64,000 nt of DNA. Source: Scolanthus callimorphus. Taxonomy: Eukaryota; Cnidaria; Anthozoa; Actiniaria; Edwardsiidae. Position numbers and translations under genes: made by a program. The DNA lies in contig CM066912.1 in assembly GCA_033964015.1 (NCBI GenBank), forward strand, positions 16,589,399-16,653,398. Reading direction: 5' to 3'. The stretch's first letter is position 1; the number at the start of each line of letters is the position of its first letter. Shown here piece by piece: positions 1-10,084 of this stretch. The notes beneath the pieces are model-generated. The model saw only the letters and a list, made by a program, of their open reading frames with translations, was not told where the DNA came from and ran no database searches.

Positions 1-24
1 TACATATTTTCCTACGTCAATGAG

Positions 25-430
25 ACAAAAGGTTGCCATTGTACATGACGTGACCAAAAACTTGCACCCCTTGCCAACTTAAAAATAACTTCACCAAGTT
101 TGGTTCACTGAGGTCCATTCCCTTCCCAAGATGTATACCTTTTCTGGTTTGATGACGTCAGCGATGACGTCATACCACATGATCACGTCGTGGCACCCCT
201 TGCCACTTAAACAACTTCGCCCAAGTTTGGTTGTCCGAAGTTCATACCTTCCAAAGATATAAACCTTTTCTCGTTTGATGACATCGTCGATGGCGTCATA
301 CCACGTGACCACGCCGTTGCACCCCCTTGTCACTTAGACAACTTCACCCAAGTTTGGCTGTCAGAGGCTCATTCCTTCCTAAAATATTTAAACCTTTTCT
401 CGTTTGATGACGTTTGGGTTGCCTGTGTGA
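25..430. repeat. Degenerate tandem repeat, about 127-bp unit, three copies
   Basis: The phrase CACCCCTTGCCA (or close variants) recurs near 65, 194 and 320, each followed by a similar stretch containing AAGTTTGG, an AACCTTTTCTCGTTTGATGAC-type block and CGTCATACCAC. The period is 126-129 bp. Copies differ by many substitutions, so the array is old. TGACGTCA palindromes lie inside the first unit. The 80-codon minus-strand frame across it simply follows the repeat and is not called. Confidence 0.8.
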
Positions 431-760
431 CGCCGGACGAACGCACAAACCGGAAGTCCATCACGAAACAGGTCGATGTATATTATACACTTTTGTGTTG
501 TTGCATTTCCTCCTGCATGTAGCTATGGCGCCCGCGGGAGCTCCGCTAAAAATTGACAAATTCAAGGCGTAGTTATTTGGTGATTTATCTAGGAGGCCTT
601 TATTTTGGAAAAAAAATTGTTAAGGCAAGTGCCTATTCTCAGCCTGAAATAGATCATCTTTTGAAGATAACTTTAACATAACTTGGTATTTCTATTTTTG
701 GAGCCTCGGCGCCGGAGCTCAACGCTGGGTCGAAACACGCTTTGTTTTGCCGCCGTCCAC
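431..760. other. No gene seen
   Basis: No credible coding frame, RNA gene or repeat boundary is visible in this stretch. Confidence 0.5.
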
Positions 761-919
761 AACCTTGGACGGTTTGCTGACCGTTTCTTGAGCCCACTAT
801 ATGCGCACATCTACAAACGTTTTCCGCTGGGGGGCTCAAATAGTATCAGCGGAAAACGTCTGTAGATATGCGTGCACATACAGTGGGCTCAAGAAACGGT
901 CAGCAAACCGTCGAAGGTT
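761..919. repeat. Near-perfect inverted repeat (foldback), about 68-bp arms
   Basis: The arm at 761-828 reads as the reverse complement of 849-919, with a spacer of about 20 bp. Shared blocks include GGTTTGCTGACCGTTTCTTG and AGCCCACT. Only a few mismatches are visible. It could be a small foldback transposon or a recent inverted duplication. No target duplication was recognised. Confidence 0.85.
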
Positions 920-966
920 CACATATGATATCTGAAGTGTATCGGAACAAATGATATCTGAAGTGT

Positions 967-1925
967 ACCGAAACATTGCATGTCGCCTGGTATCCTGTAT
1001 CACCCTGCATCGCCCTGTATCCTCCAGTATCGCCATTTATCACCCTGCATCGCCCTGTATTCTGCTGTATCGACCTGTATCCTACTGTATCACCCTGTAT
1101 CGCCCAGTATTCTGCTGTATCGCCCTGTATCCTACTGTATCACCCTGTATCGCCCAGTATCACCCTGCATCGCTCTGTATCCTCCTGTATCGCCCTGTAT
1201 CCTCCTGTTTCGTCCTCTATCCTCCTGTATCACCCTGTATCCTCCTGTATCGCTCTGTATCCTCCTGTATCACCCTGCATCGCCATGTATCCTCCTGTAT
1301 AACCCAGTATTCTGCTGTATCGCCCTGTATCCTACTGTATCACCCTGTATCGCCCAGTATCACCCTGCATCGCTCTGTATCCTCCTGTATCGCCCTGTAT
1401 CCTCCTGTTTCGTCCTCTATCCTCCTGTATCACCCTGTATCCTCCTGTATCGCTCTGTATCCTCCTGTATCACCCTGCATCGCCCTGTATCCTCCTGTAC
1501 CGCCTTGTATCACCCTGTACCGCTCTTTATCCTTCTGTATCACCCTGTATCCTCATGTATCGCCATGTATCCTCCTGTTTCGACCTGTATCCTCCTGTAT
1601 CGCTCTGTATCCTCCTGTATCACCCTGCATCGCCCTGTGTTCTTCTGTATCGCCATGCATCCTCCTGTTTCGTCCTCTATCCTCCTGTATCACCCTGTAT
1701 CCTCCTGTATCGCTCTGTATCCTCCTGTATCACCCTGCATCGCCATGTATCCTCCTGTATAACCCTGTATCGCCCTGTATCGCCATGTATCCTCCTGTAT
1801 CACCCTGTATCGCCCTGTATCCTCCTGTATCACCCTGTATCCTCCTGTATCAATCTGTATCGCCCTGTATCCTCATGTATCGCCATGTATCCTCCTGTAT
1901 CGCCATGTATCTTGCTGTATCGCCA
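967..1925. repeat. Decanucleotide minisatellite, about 95 units
   Basis: Units of 10 bp (ATCCTCCTGT, ATCGCCCTGT, ATCACCCTGT and variants) repeat for about 960 bp with almost no length change. Because 10 is not a multiple of 3, each frame cycles through the same decapeptide pattern. With no stop trinucleotide in the unit, all plus-strand frames stay open and give spurious proteins of up to 329 codons. It begins and ends abruptly inside unrelated sequence. Confidence 0.95.
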
Positions 1926-2269
1926 GAAGCTGATCATTAATTCTGTTATTCGTGCATTCTTGTATCACGCTGCCACAAGTCCATTGGATCTACTTTTTAA
2001 ATCTTGTATTTCTTCATCCTTTTCTTGAAAGAGATATTCATAATATTTTTTCATTTAATCAAATCTACTTTCTTGGCGTATGTTCGTATCTTCTTTAACT
2101 AGATTAACTTCATCTCTTTCTGTTTCTTTGCTTTGAACACGGGGTGAGTACCCGCTATACATTTTCCAAATCTGTTGTGGAGCTGGACGAGATGTCCATG
2201 ATTCTTTTCCATCACAGGGTGATAAGCTGCGTAATCGTACCCTATTAAAACGTGAACGGTGCCCAGGTA
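1926..2269. other. No gene seen
   Basis: Unassigned AT-rich sequence between the minisatellite and the next tandem repeat. Confidence 0.5.
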
Positions 2270-2960
2270 AATTACAAAATTGTCCCTACCCTCCCCCCCC
2301 CCCTCCCCCCCCCCCCCCCCCCCTTGGGCCGAATTTGTGGCACCCCTTCCGAAAACTGTTAGATGTTGCCTAAGGAACATTCATCGGATTTGATGACTGT
2401 ACAATCAAATTGCATTTAAAAAGCGCATAACATGTAAATTTCACCCATTACTCACCCCTCCCCCTGTCAGATATGAAGGGGACCATTCATGAAGAATTAC
2501 CGTGGATTTGTTTATTGATAACTCTTTAATATCGCTGAAATATAGGGTAAATCAGGTGATGGACAAAATTGTCCCTACCTTCCCCCCATTGGACCGGAAT
2601 TGTGGCACCCCTTCCGAAAACTGTTAAATGTTACCTAAGGAACACTTATGTCGAATTTTGTTATTGTATGATGAAATCATGATGTCTGAGGGTAGCACGA
2701 AATGTGACCCGAAACTCCCCCTTCCCCCCCCCCCCCCCCCCCTTGCCGGACATTTGTTGCCAATGTCCAATGTGAAAGGGCACCATACAGGAAGAATTGT
2801 CATGGTCTTGTTAACTATAACCCTTTAATACCAAAGAAATATTGGAAAATTAGGAAATAGACAAAATTGCCCCTACTCTCCCCCCTTTTGGTCAAAATGA
2901 TGGCATTCCTCCTGAAAACTGATTTATTTCACCTAAGGAACATTTGGTCCAAATTTGGCG
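2270..2960. repeat. Degenerate tandem repeat, about 295-bp unit, with poly-C tracts
   Basis: Three related units start near 2270, 2561 and 2860 with ACAAAATTGTCCCTACC-like sequence, a C-rich run, then GGCACCCCTTCCGAAAACTG and CCTAAGGAACA. The C runs at about 2285-2324 and 2718-2742 are long homopolymers whose lengths are likely to be unreliable in an assembly. Confidence 0.75.
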
Positions 2961-3009
2961 CCTTTACGCACAAGTGCACGATTGTACCTATTTTTTCCCT
3001 CAACAGACT

Positions 3010-3405
3010 CTACTATACCAAGAGTGGATCGATTACCAAGAGTTTCCATATTTACTATGTACGCCCGAATCACAGTCAGAAAAGTGTCTATTTTTAGAAC
3101 TAGGTTTCCCGCTAAAATTCGTCATCCACAGGGTTCCCACTTTCTCGCCACGCGAAGAGTTGTGAGATCCAGCCTAAAATTAAATCACAGATCATTCGAA
3201 AAACCTTTAAAGTCGCAAAGATATTGTAGGATATTCTCTATTTTTTTGTGTGTTTGGTATACGATGAATTCAGAGGAATCAAGAGGGGATTCGAATACTT
3301 TCGCGCGCGAAATTCAAATCTAAAAATAGACACTTTGCTGACTGTGATGTGGACAAATACAGTACGAAAGATTCTAACTCTTGTTAATCTACTCTTGACT
3401 ATACT
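3010..3405. mobile_element. MITE-like element with long inverted ends
   Basis: The inner arms 3069-3098 and 3319-3348 are inverted copies with one mismatch (ATCACAGTCAG...TCTATTTTTAGA). Weaker inverted similarity extends outwards to about 3010 and 3405 (CAAGAGT blocks). It has no coding content. It is probably a non-autonomous DNA transposon; the target duplication is not clear. Confidence 0.65.
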
Positions 3406-3469
3406 CATTTTTCTCAGCCAATCAAATTCTGTAGTAAATAAAATTGTGTAATTACCTTAGTAATTGGTT

Positions 3470-3805
3470 TGGCTTGCAATTCATAGTTCCGATGAAACAA
3501 TGGAGCCATTTCACGCTATCTGGAGATACCAATCAGAGCTGGAAAGATTCTCCCTCGGGAACTGATCTTGTCCCACAAACAGTATTTCAGGACTTCCGAA
3601 ATCAGTCCGATGTGCAGCACTTTTTTGCCTTTTATGACAGTATTAACTGAGATCATATGAACATAAGGATATCTGGTAATCCTAAGCGGGATCGGAATAT
3701 TTTTGGACTTTTTTTAAGGAAAACCCTGGTTTGTTTGTGGGACATAACAACAGTAACTATGGCTTTGAATGACAGGTCGGAACTATGAATTGGCTGAGGA
3801 AAAAG
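3470..3805. repeat. Palindromic (foldback) element
   Basis: AATTCATAGTTCCGA near 3478 is matched in inverse orientation near 3780-3795, with TCCCACAAACA (about 3569) pairing with TGTTTGTGGGA (about 3732) further in. Copies of ATTGGCTGAG occur around it. No protein was recognised. Confidence 0.55.
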
Positions 3806-4098
3806 CCATTTAGAAGCAAGTCGTGATTTCTCTCGATTCTGATTGGCTAGTGATTGCTCAACACGATGGCCTAAACGGGATCATTTTCCTCCATCTCGCT
3901 ATGCAGAGAGCTGGCAATTTATCCGATTTATGTCAAATTTGGCAAGGTATTAGTATCTGGAAAGATGTTTCGATTGATGGAATTCTGAAGATGATGACTG
4001 ACAACGTGACGTCACTACAGGCCGGTGAAAATGGCGCCAAAGTTAGGAATTTGTATATCAACCATTTTAAACATTGGTAAATGTTCTAACCACTAAGC

Positions 4099-4605
4099 GG
4101 ACTCCAAAACCGAAAACTTGATTAAAATCGAACATATAGATCAAAAGTTATTAAGAAATCGCGATTTCGAAGCTCCCGCCGGAATCTCTGGAATTTAATT
4201 GTTCCTTGACCATATAAGGTAAAATTTCGGCGATTTTAAACGTCAACGCGTTAACTCCTATGGTGTTTTTTCAAGCAGTTATAGCAATATTTTAAAATTT
4301 GTAGTTACTTTGACTTTGACATGAAACTCGATACCTTGTTTACGTCACTTTGACGTAAAAATTGAATGTTAGAAGACGTCATACTGACGTAATATGACGT
4401 CTAAAGTATCAGATGACTAAGTCAAAGTAACTACAAATTTTGAGACATTCCTATATCTGAAACGTATGTCTCCAACAGATTTAAGCAGCGCCCTCTCTAA
4501 ATCGCCGAATTTTTACCATATATGGTCAAATTGACCATCAAAGCGGGAAATTTGAACTTTTTTAATTAGTCATAACTTCTCTCGGTTTTATCAGAATTCA
4601 GTCCG
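4099..4605. mobile_element. MITE-like element with nested inverted repeats
   Basis: Outer ends GGACT...AAAACCGA (4099) and its inverse (ending near 4605), an arm of about 32 bp (4203-4236 against 4499-4530, containing TTCGGCGATTT) and an inner arm GTAGTTACTTTGACTTTGAC (4301) against 4421-4437 fold together. TGACG-type motifs crowd the loop. No coding content. Confidence 0.65.
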
Positions 4606-5540
4606 GTTTTCGATACAGTCGTTCACTTACTGCGACGATTAAATAGAAACTGATTGCATAGCCGATTTCCTAACTAAAAATTTTTGGGCTATGTTCCCAC
4701 GGTGATTATGACGTCACATTGTCAATCAATCAAACCGTGTCATCATATTTTTGATTGGCATTCCCTGGGCTGCTCACCTGCCAAGTTATAGCTCATTCGC
4801 GCTACGTGTTAAAACGTTATGAGCGTAATTCGTATGAAAGCTGTCCAACTGGAGGAAAATAGCTACGCTATAACCATCCTGAATTGCAATTGTTTTACGA
4901 CAGTCATGTGAAAACCGCTCTATTCTCTACACAATCTATGCACAATAAGACTTTAAGCTTCAAGACATTCAGCACATCGATGTTTCATGTGACAATAACG
5001 ATGCAGGGCCCGACATCAACTTTTTTCAAGAGGTACCATTGGCGCCTAAATAAAAAATTGTGTTGCCAAATAGTGAAGTTTGGTCGCCATAATAGAAATC
5101 TGGTCGCCATCGTTTTCTCTTCTGTTTGTTATAAGAAAGAGTTTTTTCGTTAACTCTAAGAGTATTTGAGCTATTGTAGCAGGTTTCAGGACTTTTCTTT
5201 GCCTCAGAATACAGTGATTTGGCTGCCTAGCTTCTTGTCTTTCGTTTTTCATACTTTAGTAGTTACAGGACAAGCCTCCCGAAACCGTTTTTAAGGAACG
5301 TTTTAACTCTTTTGCGCGCGAAGCGCTGCGGAAAATTTAGAGTCCAGCATGTGAAATTACCGCATGTTAAGATAACTTTGATATGCAGGGTGCAAATCGC
5401 ATTGCCAAAATTCCACTTTCAATCTTTTTTTAAGAAATGGTTCACGTTTTTGTGCAAAATATCCAAAATATAGGGCATTTCAAGACAACATAGGGAAATA
5501 TAAGAGAATCTCAAAAATATAGGAAATATAGGGCCGGTTG
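4606..5540. other. No gene seen
   Basis: Only short frames below 90 codons without recognisable motifs. A TGACGTCA palindrome lies near 4709. Confidence 0.5.
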
Positions 5541-5548
5541 AAGGCCTG

Positions 5549-5604
5549 TGTTAGTCTATGTTAGACTATGTTACTAGTATATGTTAGACTATGTTAGTCC
5601 ATAC
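5549..5604. repeat. Short tandem repeat (TATGTTAGAC-type)
   Basis: Several imperfect copies of a TATGTTAG(A/T)C-like word follow one another over about 55 bp. Confidence 0.7.
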
Positions 5605-5668
5605 TAGCTAGTCAGCACCTTATAATTGGTATAACGGTTTATCTTCTTTATTGTCCATTATATTAAGA

Positions 5669-6033
5669 GATTATTAACCAAGCGCGAGGTCTGTACGGGG
5701 AATATCAGACCGAGGTCTTGTAGTACGGACCGAGCGATAGCGAGGCTGCCTCGTACCCAGGCGCGTTCTAGTGATTTTCGAGGCGAGATCGACTGGGAGC
5801 GAGCTAGCGCGAAAGGCATCATGGGAAGGGCGAAGAAAATCCATGATGCATTGCGTAAACGAACCGTTCCCAAGATGCATTGCGCGCTCGCTACCAGAAC
5901 ACTCGCAAGAGGCTTTTCTCTCTGTTTCTACAAAAGACGCCTAAGGGACGAGGCAGATAGCGAGGTCTGTAGAAAAAGACCGAGGTCTGATATTACCCGT
6001 ACAGACCGAGCAAGCGAGGTTAATAATTCGTTT
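5669..6033. mobile_element. Foldback element, AAGCGCGAGGTC family (copy 1)
   Basis: The left arm, from ATTATTAACCAAGCGCGAGG through GTCTGTACGGGGAATATCAG, is matched in inverse orientation by 5950-6033 (TATTACCCGTACAGACCGAG ... GAGGTTAATAAT). A second, shorter copy of the family lies at 57046-57207. No protein coding is evident. Confidence 0.75.
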
Positions 6034-6728
6034 ATTATTTTCACTGGCCTAATTAATGCATATACAAGGCATTAACTCATGAATATAATTATCACTTCGT
6101 CGCTACTTCCGTGGAAGTCGGAGCTCCACGGTCCAGCTATTGCAGCAAACTTCCAAGACAGAAATTAAAACTACTTTCTTCTCTTCGGTTCTACTCCTTC
6201 ATCTCCCCGGCGCTTTTACGGCTGCAGCACCGAGTGGCGTGTTTTCGTCAGCTCCAATTTGTCGTGGTGATTGAGTGGCTTAAATCTCACTAGCACTTTC
6301 AAACGGTAATTATCCTTCCTGATATTCAATCATCTACCCTTCCAATAATTCTAGTTTGTCTTATGTCAGTTCTATCTCTGTGTTTATGGACTGGTATGGT
6401 TCCCAATTGTTTTTTCCGTTCTGTCCATTAGGTGCTGTGCTGTAACACTAGCCGTCCCATTGTCAACATGTACTAGAACATTTAATAATTAGCCAGACGT
6501 TTTAGAACGACTCCGGACTGCCTTCATTGGCCCAATTATTTGCTTTATCGTTATGTCATTAGATTAGTATTTCACCTATTGTACAAGACACATGAATTTT
6601 GATATTTGATTAGACTAGCTTTGTACACGCTCATAAGATCATCTTTTTTACCTTTTACGAAATAAGTTTTATAATAAATTGCTAAGAGTACCAGCCGTTT
6701 CTGGAACACTTATCTAGTGTTCAAATTA
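6034..6728. other. No gene seen
   Basis: No supported feature before the tRNA-like array. Confidence 0.5.
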
Positions 6729-6759
6729 CATCTAATTTACCCCGACCTGCTCCCAGTCT

Positions 6760-6835
6760 GACCTGGATAGCTCAGCTGGTAGAGCATCGGATATACAATT
6801 CTGAAGGTCGTTGGTTCGAATCCCTCTCGGGGTCA
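6760..6835 (+). other. tRNA-like sequence, unit 1
   Basis: A-box TAGCTCAGCTGG and B-box GGTTCGAATCC are present at tRNA spacing. The acceptor arm pairs imperfectly (GACCTGG with CGGGGTC). The anticodon arm TCGGA/TCTGA encloses an 8-base loop instead of 7, so a working tRNA is unlikely. It looks related to lysine-type tRNA, but I cannot assign an anticodon safely. Confidence 0.7.
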
Positions 6836-7051
6836 GAGATTTTTTTCTCTTTCTCCGCTTACTAGGGCTAACGCTCAGAAGCACACATGGGAACATTTCA
6901 TTAGCACGTTAGCTTTCACACAAGGTTAATTCCTTATCTCCACTCTGTTGAACTTAGTGCTACGCGGCCACAGGCTTGCCTGAACATCTACATATATTCA
7001 CTTCATTACCGCGAACATAACATCTAATTTACCCCGACCTGCTCCCAGTCT

Positions 7052-7127
7052 GACCTGGATAGCTCAGCTGGTAGAGCATCGGATGTACAATTCTGAAGGT
7101 CGTTGGTTCGAATCCCTCTCGGGGTCA
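7052..7127 (+). other. tRNA-like sequence, unit 2
   Basis: Same structure as unit 1, differing in the loop (GATGTAC instead of GATATAC). A and B boxes are intact and a T-run follows immediately. Confidence 0.7.
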
Positions 7128-7343
7128 GATATTTTTTTCTCTTTCTCCGCTTACTAGGGCTAACGCTCAGAAGCACACATGGGAACATTTCATTAGCACG
7201 TTAGCTTTCACACAAGGTTAATTCCTTATCTCCACTCTGTTGAACTTAGTGCTACGCGGCCACAGGCTTGCCTGAACATCTACATATATTCACTTCATTA
7301 CCGCGAACATAACATCTAATTTACCCCGACCTGCTCCCAGTCT

Positions 7344-7419
7344 GACCTGGATAGCTCAGCTGGTAGAGCATCGGATGTACAATTCTGAAGGTCGTGGGTT
7401 CGAATCCCTCTCGGGGTCA
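7344..7419 (+). other. tRNA-like sequence, unit 3
   Basis: Differs from unit 2 by GTGGGTTCGAA instead of GTTGGTTCGAA, which makes the T-arm pair better. The 8-base anticodon loop is kept. Confidence 0.7.
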
Positions 7420-7635
7420 GATATTTTTTTCTCTTTCTCCGCTTACTAGGGCTAACGCTCAGAAGCACACATGGGAACATTTCATTAGCACGTTAGCTTT
7501 CACACAAGGTTAATTCCTTATCTCCACTCTGTTGAACTTAGTGCTACGCGGCCACAGGCTTGCCTGAACATCTACATATATTCACTTCATTACCGCGAAC
7601 ATAACATCTAATTTACCCCGACCTGCTCCCAGTCT

Positions 7636-7711
7636 GACCTGGATAGCTCAGCTGGTAGAGCATCGGATGTACAATTCTGAAGGTCGTGGGTTCGAATCCC
7701 TCTCGGGGTCA
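7636..7711 (+). other. tRNA-like sequence, unit 4
   Basis: Matches unit 3 across the tRNA-like head. Its tail has a few private substitutions (CTCTACTC, GAACTGAG) and the unit is cut off at about 7868. Confidence 0.7.
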
Positions 7712-7974
7712 GAGATTTTTTTCTCTTTCTCCGCTTACTAGGGCTAACGCTCAGAAGCACACATGGGAACATTTCATTAGCACGTTAGCTTTCACACAAG
7801 GTTAATTCCTTATCTCTACTCTGTTGAACTGAGTGCTACGCGGCCACAGGCTTGCCTGAACATCTACATATTATCTAGTGAAGGTTCGCTGCCGTCTACG
7901 CAGGATGCAGGTAACCCCTGAGTAGCGGAACAGTAAAAAAGGGATCGCTTCGAGCAAACTACGCGTGGTCGAAC

Positions 7975-9395
7975 ATGAGTGAAATTGGACTAGCAGGATT
8001 GGAGCAGTTGTAAAGCAGCCCAGCGGAGGAAGAAGTAGTGGCAAAGGAAACAGAAAACGCCGCCCATCTCTCCGAGGATGAACGCCCCAAAAGGTCGGGT
8101 AAGCCGACCATCAAGGTATTAGAAAATACTTTATTAGAAGCAGAGAGCAAACTCGAACATCTCTGGGAGAAATGCTTCCTAGACGCATGCAGGTTACGAG
8201 TTGATGACATTGATTGCCCGGCGGAAATAAAGAATAACATCTCCAGGGCAAAAGGGTCGTTCGGGGATTACCAATTAGAACTTCTGAAAATTAATGAACT
8301 CTGTGCTGGCGTACGCTACAGTGAAATCACCGAACAATTAGCTGTTTGTGAAGAGACATCACTGAAGCGTAAAGCCTACTTAGATGATTTAATAAGCGAC
8401 GCGAACGAGAGGCTGAAAACGTTGTTTTATGAGTCACGTTCTATGCGCAGTGGCTCTGGGAGATCGTCAGCTAGTAGTTCTGTGGCTTCAGCTCGCGCCA
8501 AGGAGAAAAGTGACGCGATCGCCGCCATAAAAAGAGCAGAACTACAAAAGCGCCGGCTAGAATAGAAGCGCAGTCGGCCTCCATGCTAGACGAGAAAGAG
8601 CTCGCGCTAGCCCGTGAAAAACGAAACGAGCAACTAAAATTGGAAGCCCTTAGGCTAGACGAGGAAGCTGAAGTCGCGCTCGCAAAAGCGAAGGTTATAG
8701 AGGAAGAATTTGGGGGTACGAATCTCGATGCCGAATTCGCTCCCACTAGCGACCCCACGCAGCGCACAGAAGATTGCATTGAGGCTCAAATAACGCCCGC
8801 GGCGCCTGTCAACAACGCAATTAAAAGTAGAGGTCAAACCGGAACTTCCGGTGCGCGTCGTGAAACCGGAACCTAGTACAAACATGCCTTTCTACTACGA
8901 TCCCTTGGCGCCTAACTTTTCTATGCCTACTCAAATGCAGCCCGAATATACCGTACCAGCAGAACCGTTATTAATTAACCCGGTACAGTTTATGGCCCGT
9001 AGAGAGCTTATTACAAAGAAAGTGGAGAAATTTGACGATCGTCCGGAGAATTTTAGTTCCTGGAGGGGATCCCTAGAAAACATGATGCGGGGGCTCCAAT
9101 TAAGCCCGAGTGAACAGCTATCTCTAATAATAGAATACTCGACAAACGAATCAAAGAAGCTGGCACAGAGGTTAAGGAATGCTTACATCCACAACCCCGG
9201 GAAGGGCCTAAAGGAGGTGTGGAAAAAGATGGGGGAAAGATTCGGCTCCGATGCCGTGCTCACCGAGTCGCACCTCGACAAGCTAACGAAGTTTTCTCCA
9301 ATCGGCGATAGAGATAACAAACGCCTACAGGAGTTTGGCGATTTGCTTTTAGAATTGCAATGCGCGAAAGCTAATGGGAGGTTAAAGGGGCCCCA
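7975..9395 (+). pseudogene. BEL-1 gag, frameshifted
   Basis: The likely start is ATG at 7975, but an in-frame TAA follows at 8011-8013. The frame then reads to 8565 with a coiled-coil-rich, charged protein, shifts to the frame 8583-8876 (alanine/glutamate-rich helix), and shifts again to 8851-9395. That last part contains the DUF1759-type capsid signature: KKVEKFDDRPENFSSWRG, then a helix-rich block with ESKKLAQRLRNAY and LTKFSPIGDRDN. DUF1759 is the usual gag domain of BEL/Pao elements. The zinc-knuckle region has been lost to the internal deletion. It is inactive as written. Confidence 0.8.
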
Positions 9396-10084
9396 AGTCA
9401 CGCAACATCCATGCCTCGATCAGAACTCTGCGCAGCAGTGCTGGCAGTGGAGATGACTGACGTCATCATCGAGGAACTCGAGGTGAAACCTCCCGAAGTC
9501 TTGTACCATTCTGATAGCAAGGTTGCACTAGGTTATATTCGGAATGAAAAGCGGCGCTTCTACATCTACGTCGCCAACCGAGTGGAACGGATACGCTTAT
9601 CGTCCGAACCTCACCAATGGCGATACGTCCCAACTCACCTTAACCCGGCAGATTTGGCCACGCGGTCCGTCGAGGCCGACAAGTTGCAAAGCAGCACATG
9701 GCTTATAGGCCCCCACTTTCTGTATAACGGCGAGCAGACTCAAGACTTCGGGGACGCCAGCGTAGAAGTAATCCCGGATGACCCGGAAGAACGTCGCGTG
9801 ATTGGCGTATTGGCTACAGTTGTCGAGAACCAACCCGCGAGCATCGGACCACATCGATTTGAGAGGTTCTCTGGGTGGTCACCACTGCAGCGTGCAATCG
9901 GGAACCTTATCACTTTAGCCAAGGCACGCAGCAAACCCCCCGAGGCGTCCCAGGCTACGCCTGTGTCGATCCAGGAGCAAGCGAAGGCAATCATAATCCG
10001 CTCCGTGCAACAAGAAGCCTTCCCAGAAGACCTTGCAACGATTGGAAGTAATCAGAAGCTTCCAAGAGATAGCCCTTTGTCAAA
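9396..10084 (+). pseudogene. BEL-1 pol, RNase H-like and linker region
   Basis: The frame opens with PRSELCAAVLAVEM and carries VLYHSDSKVALGYIRNEKRR and HLNPADLATR, blocks typical of the Pao-type RNase H/peptidase A17 tail. The N-terminal half of RNase H and the whole polymerase domain are absent, replaced by gag sequence through the deletion near 9400. The open frame covers 225 codons (9411-10088) and overlaps the start of the integrase part by a few bases in another frame. Confidence 0.8.

Larger units (their letters stand above)
6729..7868 (+). repeat. Tandem array of four 292-bp tRNA-headed units
   Basis: Unit starts (CATCTAATTTACCCCGACC) fall at 6729, 7021, 7313 and 7605, an exact 292-bp spacing. 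Units are almost identical. Each has a leader, a tRNA-like head, a T-run just after it (ATTTTTTTCTC, a plausible pol III stop) and a shared tail (GCTTTCACACAAGG ... CTACGCGGCCACAGGC). The arrangement resembles a tRNA-derived SINE that has expanded in tandem, or a satellite built from a tRNA-like gene. Confidence 0.85.

Noticed and set aside
951..2028. Plus-strand frames of 157-329 codons rich in LYPPVSPCI
   Set aside because: They arise from the stop-free 10-bp minisatellite, which is open in every plus frame; no protein is implied.
2628..3323. Short plus-strand frames of 66-122 codons
   Set aside because: They cross tandem repeat and MITE sequence and have no protein-like features.
6760..7711. 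Four functional tRNA genes
   Set aside because: A and B boxes are present but the anticodon loop has 8 bases and the acceptor stem has mismatches, so I call them tRNA-like only.
6729..7868. CRISPR array
   Set aside because: Whole 292-bp units repeat without unique spacers, and the sequence is from an animal.
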